Positions 59,322 to 64,000 of a DNA stretch of 64,000 bases are shown here, piece by piece (position 1 is the first letter of the stretch; each line of letters begins with the position of its first letter). The DNA comes from Acidobacteriota bacterium (GTDB taxonomy: Bacteria; Acidobacteriota; Blastocatellia; RBC074): assembly GCA_016710075.1 (NCBI GenBank), contig JADJLO010000017.1, positions 62,001 to 126,000 of the forward strand. The letters run 5' to 3'. Under the pieces are notes generated by a model, which was not told where the DNA came from, made no database searches, and saw only the letters and a list, made by a program, of their open reading frames with translations. Made by a program: the position numbers and the translations under genes.

Positions 59322-60377
59322 ATGAGCATTGAACTTTTCCTTTTCATTTTGGCGGCGCTCTTCGCCGTGCTCTTCGCGTGGGCGTTTCGCGTGCTGCCGC
59401 AGGAGCACTGGCAGATCATCGCTGCCATTCCGTTGAGCAAAACCGACCGGGGGGACTGGCAGGGACTGAATCTGACTTATTACGGTTTTTTCCAGGCCAC
59501 CTCGAACGCGCTGGCAGTGGCGATAATGTTTGTGTTGCTCGGCGCGGTGGGTGTCACTGCCAAGGCAGTTTTCGCTCTGATCATCATTCTCTTTGCGGTG
59601 TGCTGGCCGGCGTCGAAACTCATTGCGCGTGTGGTCGAAAAGAAGAAGCACACATTCACCATCGGCGGCGCGATTTTCGTTGGCGTACTTATCGCGCCCT
59701 GGGTTATTGAATTATTGAACCGGACCATGAGCGACGCGCTTGGCGGCAGCATTCCCGCCATTCCAGCAATGGCGGCGGCGGCAACTGCTTACGCTTTGGG
59801 CGAAGGCCTGGGGCGGCTGGCCTGCATCAGTTTCGGCTGTTGTTACGGCAAAAGCCTGGATCAACTTTCACCACGTCTGCGCCGCCTGTTTGGATCGTTC
59901 AATTTTAAATTCGCGGGCGCGACAAAGAAGGTGGCTTACGAAGGATTATTGGAGGGCGCGCCAGTCGTTCCGGTTCAGGCAATCACGGCGGTGGTCTTTC
60001 TGACGATTGCGCTGACTGGTACCTATCTGTTTTTGAAATCGCATTTTGCTGCTGCGATGCTGCTGACGATGGCTCTAACACAAAGTTGGCGTTTTGTGTC
60101 TGAAACCCTGCGGGCGGATGAACGCGGCAAGGCGCAAGTCATCTCTGCTTATCAGGTCATGGCCGTGCTCATGGTTATTTACGCCGTGGCCATCGTTTTT
60201 GCCTTTTCCAGTGCGATTGTGGGAACGATAGAGATCAAAAGTGGCCTTGCACTGCTCTGGGATCCAGCCGTGTTGCTCTTCTGTCAGGCGCTGTGGATAG
60301 CGATCTTTTTGATTACGGGCCGTAGCAGTGTGACCGGCGCGACGCTCGCGTTCTTTGTTCACCGCGATAAAATCTGA
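59322..60377 (+). CDS. Prolipoprotein diacylglyceryl transferase-family membrane protein
   Basis: 351 aa, GAGGT just before the ATG. About seven membrane segments and the Lgt-like signature YALGEGLGRLACISFGCCYGK, where the GEGLGR block resembles the Lgt GRIGNF-type motif. In Lgt it transfers diacylglycerol to lipoprotein Cys; here the sequence is divergent enough that another acyl or glyceryl transfer is possible. It starts 7 bases after the PSD gene, so both act on membrane lipids from one transcript. Confidence 0.78.
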   Translation: MSIELFLFILAALFAVLFAWAFRVLPQEHWQIIAAIPLSKTDRGDWQGLNLTYYGFFQATSNALAVAIMFVLLGAVGVTAKAVFALIIILFAVCWPASKLIARVVEKKKHTFTIGGAIFVGVLIAPWVIELLNRTMSDALGGSIPAIPAMAAAATAYALGEGLGRLACISFGCCYGKSLDQLSPRLRRLFGSFNFKFAGATKKVAYEGLLEGAPVVPVQAITAVVFLTIALTGTYLFLKSHFAAAMLLTMALTQSWRFVSETLRADERGKAQVISAYQVMAVLMVIYAVAIVFAFSSAIVGTIEIKSGLALLWDPAVLLFCQALWIAIFLITGRSSVTGATLAFFVHRDKI

Positions 60378-60379
60378 AA

Positions 60380-61489
60380 TTATTCGTAGCTGAGCGCATC
60401 AACCGGGTCCAGGCTGGCCGCGCGCAACGCCGGATAAAGCGCGCCCAGCAAACCGCTGACCATTCCGCCCAGCGCCGCGAAAGCGACATAATCGGGTTCG
60501 ATCTCCAGTTTCATACCTGCGCTGCTGACCAGTACCATCCGGACCAGCAATGAGATGACTAAACCCAGCATCACGCCGGCTCCGCTGATGGTCAGCGATT
60601 CTTTGATGAAGACGCCGGCGATGAACGGCTTTGACGCACCCAGCGCTTTGAGGATGCCAATTTGCCGTGTGCGTTCCGTCACACTGGTGAACATTGTCAA
60701 TGAAATGATCAACAGGCTGATGGCCACTGCAAGCCCGGTGACGATGTTCAGGAAGATGTTCAAACTGCCATAGCCTTCGGCAAAAAGTTTTGGCAAATCA
60801 CGTGTGAAGATGACGCGAAGTTCAGGAAAGCGCTGGCTTATCCGTGCCGCCACTTGATCTTGATCAGTTCCGCTGTCGCATTTGACCAGAAGCATGGAGC
60901 ATTTGCCGGAAGCGCCATTCTGCTCTTGCATGGTTGCCAGCGGAATCATGATCCGCGCGCCGGTTTCGGGCGCATAAACCCCCACGATCTTAAAAGTTGC
61001 ATCGAAGATGTTAATCGTGCTGACGCCGGGTTGAACTTTGTGAGCCGCGGCGTATTTGATATCTACGATGGCGACATCGCCTGAAGCAGGCAACGCTTCG
61101 CCTTCGACAATTCGCACTTTTGTGGCCTTGACGTAATCCTCAAAATTGACGCCATCCACCTGCCGGAGGCCAAGCCCGCTTTCGCCTTTCATTTCCAGAT
61201 GCTGACCGACGGCAGTGGCAGCAGCTACGCCCGGCACCTGGCGAACCTTGTCAGCCATCTCCACCGGCAGCAAAATTGGCAGCGAAGTCAGCGACAAGCC
61301 GTATTGCGTGCGGTCGCTGAGCAGGATTTCAACGCCGGTATTCGTATCACGCGTACCGCGGTCGCGAAGCATTCCACGCACCAGTCCGACGGTCAGGACA
61401 ACCAGAATCACGCCGATAGCGACGCCGATAACGCTGACCAGCGTGCGCCCGGGGTGATGCGAAAGATTGGCTGCTACAAGATTGTTCAT
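60380..61489 (-). CDS. ABC transporter permease, FtsX/MacB type
   Basis: 369 aa. An N-terminal helix (TLVSVIGVAIGVILVVLTVG), a periplasmic domain (residues about 40-250) and three C-terminal helices (LNIFLNIVTGLAVAISLLII, FIKESLTISGAGVMLGL, AFAALGGMVSGLLGALYPAL) give the MacB/FtsX 1+3 layout, ending in the family's RAASLDPVDALSYE. No ATPase gene is in view; it may be further left or absent. It ends 2 bases from the convergent Lgt-like gene and overlaps the glycosyltransferase start by 4 bases. Confidence 0.87.
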   Translation of the reverse strand: MNNLVAANLSHHPGRTLVSVIGVAIGVILVVLTVGLVRGMLRDRGTRDTNTGVEILLSDRTQYGLSLTSLPILLPVEMADKVRQVPGVAAATAVGQHLEMKGESGLGLRQVDGVNFEDYVKATKVRIVEGEALPASGDVAIVDIKYAAAHKVQPGVSTINIFDATFKIVGVYAPETGARIMIPLATMQEQNGASGKCSMLLVKCDSGTDQDQVAARISQRFPELRVIFTRDLPKLFAEGYGSLNIFLNIVTGLAVAISLLIISLTMFTSVTERTRQIGILKALGASKPFIAGVFIKESLTISGAGVMLGLVISLLVRMVLVSSAGMKLEIEPDYVAFAALGGMVSGLLGALYPALRAASLDPVDALSYE

Positions 61490-62784
61490 AACTTTTCGTG
61501 AGCGATTTTCGGTGTTGATTCTGAAACCGGTTTTGGGTTGAGTTGATGAGCGAATCGCGAGGCGGGAAAATCCGCGTGCAGTTCATCGTACAGGGCAAAG
61601 AAACGATCCGTAACTTCTTCCCAGCGATACTGCGCCGCGGTCCAACGAGCGCGGGCCAGTTTGTCTTTTCGGGTTGAAGCGTCGGCGAAAATAGACTCAA
61701 CGGCGGCGGCAAAAGCATTGCCATCCGCCGCGGCTAACCAGGCGTTTGTTGGGTCGGCGTAAGACAGCACGCCACCAGACTGAGGCGCAACCAACGGCAG
61801 TCCGGCAGCCATTGCTTCCAGTGGCGCGATGCCAAAGGGTTCGCGCGCGTTCGGATGCACGAACGCATCGCAATTGGCATACAAACTGATAAGCGCTTCG
61901 CGATCCTGCACATGTCCGAGCGACAGTACGCGTCCCGGCACGCGGCGGTGGGCTTCGCTTTCAAACCAATCAAGCAAAGGGCCTGAGCCTGCAACCACAA
62001 GCCTGAAATCATTGCGGTCGTCATTGGCCAGCCGCTCCATCATCTCAATTAACAACGGGATGTTCTTTTCTGGCGATAACCGCCCGGCGTAGAGCAATAG
62101 CCGGGTTCCTTCATTTCCCCCGAGCTGCACAATTAATTGCCTGCGTTTGGATTCATTTGGATGGGTAGCGGCGAACTGCTCGACATCGGCTCCCATCGGC
62201 AACACGTGCACCGGGCGTTCATGTTTCGGATTCATCGCCGTCAACAGTTCGTTCGCCGTGTATTGAGAATTGGCGATGTGGTAATCAAACAGCGGGATGT
62301 AGAGATTGCCCAGGTAAGTTTGCGACCATTGCTTTCCGGCATTCCCCCGCATGAGAAAAGCGCCGACGTTGTCATCCATTCGTTCGCAACTCATCCCGAC
62401 CAGCACTGGACGCGACACGCCGGCCAGCCACTTTCGCCGTAGCAAACCGCTCAGCCAGCAGGTTGAATACTTGTCGCAGATTTCGACCAGGTCCGGTTTT
62501 TCATCGCGCAGAATCTGTGTCAGCCTGCCACCCAAAAATGGCAAATATGCTGGCGGCATCAACAGCCGATAGCGGCGGTCAAAGAATGGAGCCTGCGGCG
62601 CTTCTACGTGATAGATGCGGCTGAATTCGCCCAGTTCTTCGACGCAGGTTCGATTGCTCGGCACGACAATGGCCATCTCACGGCCAAGGCGGTCAGCAGC
62701 TTTCAGCAGCGAACGATAGAAGGTGCTGATGCCGCCCGATGTCTGGTGAATAGCATTGGTGATGTGAAGAGTTTTAATTGGCAT
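61486..62784 (-). CDS. GT4-family glycosyltransferase
   Basis: 432 aa. An N-terminal Rossmann domain (LHITNAIHQTSGGISTFYRS) with GT-B C-terminal motif LLLYAGRLSPEKNIPLLIEMM and DAFVHPNAREPFGIAPLEAM. It transfers a sugar from a nucleotide-sugar to an unknown acceptor. It lies in an overlapping minus-strand run (GT, membrane protein, GT4, permease), probably making and exporting a lipid-linked glycan. Confidence 0.88.
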   Translation of the reverse strand: MPIKTLHITNAIHQTSGGISTFYRSLLKAADRLGREMAIVVPSNRTCVEELGEFSRIYHVEAPQAPFFDRRYRLLMPPAYLPFLGGRLTQILRDEKPDLVEICDKYSTCWLSGLLRRKWLAGVSRPVLVGMSCERMDDNVGAFLMRGNAGKQWSQTYLGNLYIPLFDYHIANSQYTANELLTAMNPKHERPVHVLPMGADVEQFAATHPNESKRRQLIVQLGGNEGTRLLLYAGRLSPEKNIPLLIEMMERLANDDRNDFRLVVAGSGPLLDWFESEAHRRVPGRVLSLGHVQDREALISLYANCDAFVHPNAREPFGIAPLEAMAAGLPLVAPQSGGVLSYADPTNAWLAAADGNAFAAAVESIFADASTRKDKLARARWTAAQYRWEEVTDRFFALYDELHADFPASRFAHQLNPKPVSESTPKIAHEKL

Positions 62785-63370
62785 CTGGTTTCAGTAGGAA
62801 TTGCCATAAAGCACGCGGAATTGCAGTGAGAAAGTCGAAGATGATACGCGGCATTTGCCGAAAGTCTGCGAGCAACGACTGGCGTTCCGCTCCGACAATG
62901 AATACACCGCGCCTCATAGCGAAAAGATTGAAGATGGCTGAAATCATCGAAAGGCAAACCGAAGCGATAATCCCGGCCTTTAACTTCTTCGTGCCGCTTG
63001 CCCAATGAAGCGCGAACTCCATTGTGTGATTGATTGCCGGGATGAGAACCATCGTCGTCAACGTGGCCAGCCAGACAGGCTGCGCACGCCGGAACGATTG
63101 CAGGATCGCTCCGTAAAATCCGGCTACGGTTATGTAAAACGTGGATTCAATGCTCATCGCGCCCAGCGCTGCCGATAATCCCGCGCCGAGGCTTGCCACA
63201 AAAAATATTCCGCCGCGCAAGACAGCGCTCAGAACTGCGGATTTCCAATTCCAGCGCCGCCATAAATTTTCAACCGGATGGCGAAAAAGATTGAGTAAGG
63301 CTTCGCCGATGGTCAAGGGATAATCTGGCGTTGAATTGTGGTTAACCGATAGCGTCTTTACTGACTGCAT
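62774..63370 (-). CDS. Predicted membrane protein
   Basis: 198 aa with about four hydrophobic segments (SAVLRGGIFFVASLGAGLSA, STFYITVAGFYGAIL, VWLATLTTMVLIPAINH, GIIASVCLSMISAIFNLFA). No family is recognised. It overlaps the start of the GT4 gene and the end of the partial GT gene, so it belongs with them. Confidence 0.7.
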   Translation of the reverse strand: MQSVKTLSVNHNSTPDYPLTIGEALLNLFRHPVENLWRRWNWKSAVLSAVLRGGIFFVASLGAGLSAALGAMSIESTFYITVAGFYGAILQSFRRAQPVWLATLTTMVLIPAINHTMEFALHWASGTKKLKAGIIASVCLSMISAIFNLFAMRRGVFIVGAERQSLLADFRQMPRIIFDFLTAIPRALWQFLLKPDAN

Positions 63371-64000
63371 TTGGCCTCACTGTTGTCGATTGCAATGGCG
63401 AATGGAACGCACGTTCCGTTGCCTTTCGTTGCAGACAGACTTCATACGCCTGATAGACCTGCTCGAAAACCTTGTCCCACGAAGCCAGGCAAGCCAGTTC
63501 GCGCGCCGCGTCGCGCATCTGCCGGTGTAGTGTGGGCTGCGACATTAAACGCAATGTGGCATCAAGAAAGCCCTGCTCTCCATTCGCCACCAAGCCTGTC
63601 TGACCATCACAGATAATGAATTTGGGGCCACCCTGGTCGCTGACAACGGCAGGCACGCCTGATGCCTGAGCTTCCAACACGACATTCCCGAAGGTGTCGG
63701 TGTGGGAGGGGAAGACAAATAAATCCAGATTGGCATAAGCGCGAGCCAATGCCTCGCCATTCAGCACACCGGCGAACTGTGTCGCCTGCATTTGTTGTTC
63801 CAGCCACTCGCGTTCGCTGCCAGTTCCGACAATGACGAAATGGAAATCGCGCATTCCGGCCGCCAGCAATCCCTTTTCCAATTTTCGCCAGCAGCCTGAC
63901 GTTCTTTTCCGCCGTCAGGCGACCGACATAACCAATCTTGAATAACCCATCCTGACGCGCGCGTTTGACCGGCGAAAAGAGATTGGTGTCAACACCGCGC
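63342..64000 (-). CDS. Glycosyltransferase (GT4), partial, frameshifted, cut by the window end
   Basis: The C-terminal half of a GT-B enzyme. From 63881 down to 63342 it reads FHFVIVGTGSEREWLEQQMQ, NGEALARAYANLDLFVFPSH and GNVVLEAQASGVPAVVSDQG; upstream, GYVGRLTAEKNVRLLAKI joins it if one extra A (T at 63882-63885 on the plus strand) is removed. The N-terminus lies beyond the window. Probably the first gene of the minus-strand glycolipid cluster seen here. Confidence 0.8.

Overview
The window looks like a bacterial chromosome fragment from an Acidobacteriota-like organism, probably metagenome-assembled. Three things point there: a VWFA-related secreted protein of the type common in that phylum, the DUF1501 plus PSCyt1/DUF1549/DUF1553 pair, and many secreted beta-propeller and amidohydrolase proteins. 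This placement is inference from gene content; no rRNA or tRNA gene was seen. Sequence quality is uneven. At least eight genes carry a single-base frameshift, mostly one base missing from a short G/C run, and two tracts near 42.7-42.9 kb and 44.6-45.0 kb are almost pure poly-G/C and look artefactual.

Left part (0-35.7 kb). The window opens with an ArsC/Spx-like thioredoxin-fold gene in which the first Cys of CxxC is an in-frame TGA followed by a SECIS-like hairpin, a candidate selenoprotein. Next, on the minus strand, come an S41 protease and the cell-shape operon mreB-mreC-mreD-mrdA-rodA followed by an RNase G/E gene. Then come a small Flp-pilin unit, hydantoinase B and A genes separated by a HEAT-repeat gene, a Tat-exported protein gene and a 272-bp nested palindrome, and on the plus strand two paralogous small secreted proteins and a VWFA protein. 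A STAS protein, an O-methyltransferase, two threonine-dehydratase-like enzymes, folC, uxaC, the DUF1501/PSCyt1 pair, a YCII protein, an amidohydrolase and a DUF434 protein complete it. A 9-bp-periodic intergenic repeat recurs only in this part.

Middle (35.9-49.1 kb). This is accessory in character: a methyltransferase, a DUF305/LVIVD pair, a P-loop kinase-like gene whose stop codon lies in an integron-attC-like element, a secreted M20 hydrolase, two tandem YVTN-propeller/phosphoesterase genes (the first wrecked by the poly-G tracts) and two hypotheticals. Codon choice (less AGA/AGG for Arg) appears to shift at about 35.8 kb.

Right part (49.1-64 kb). A pstSCAB-type phosphate importer operon has two PstB proteins with complementary degenerate motifs, predicting a heterodimeric ATPase with one consensus and one degenerate site; a Pho-box-like 7-4-7 direct repeat lies upstream. 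Facing it is a plus-strand cluster of a pyruvate-kinase-like protein, an unrecognised ~810-aa protein, a phosphatidylserine decarboxylase and an Lgt-like membrane protein. A convergent minus-strand cluster holds two glycosyltransferases, a membrane protein and an FtsX/MacB-type permease. The right-hand genes suggest envelope lipid and glycolipid metabolism next to phosphate uptake.
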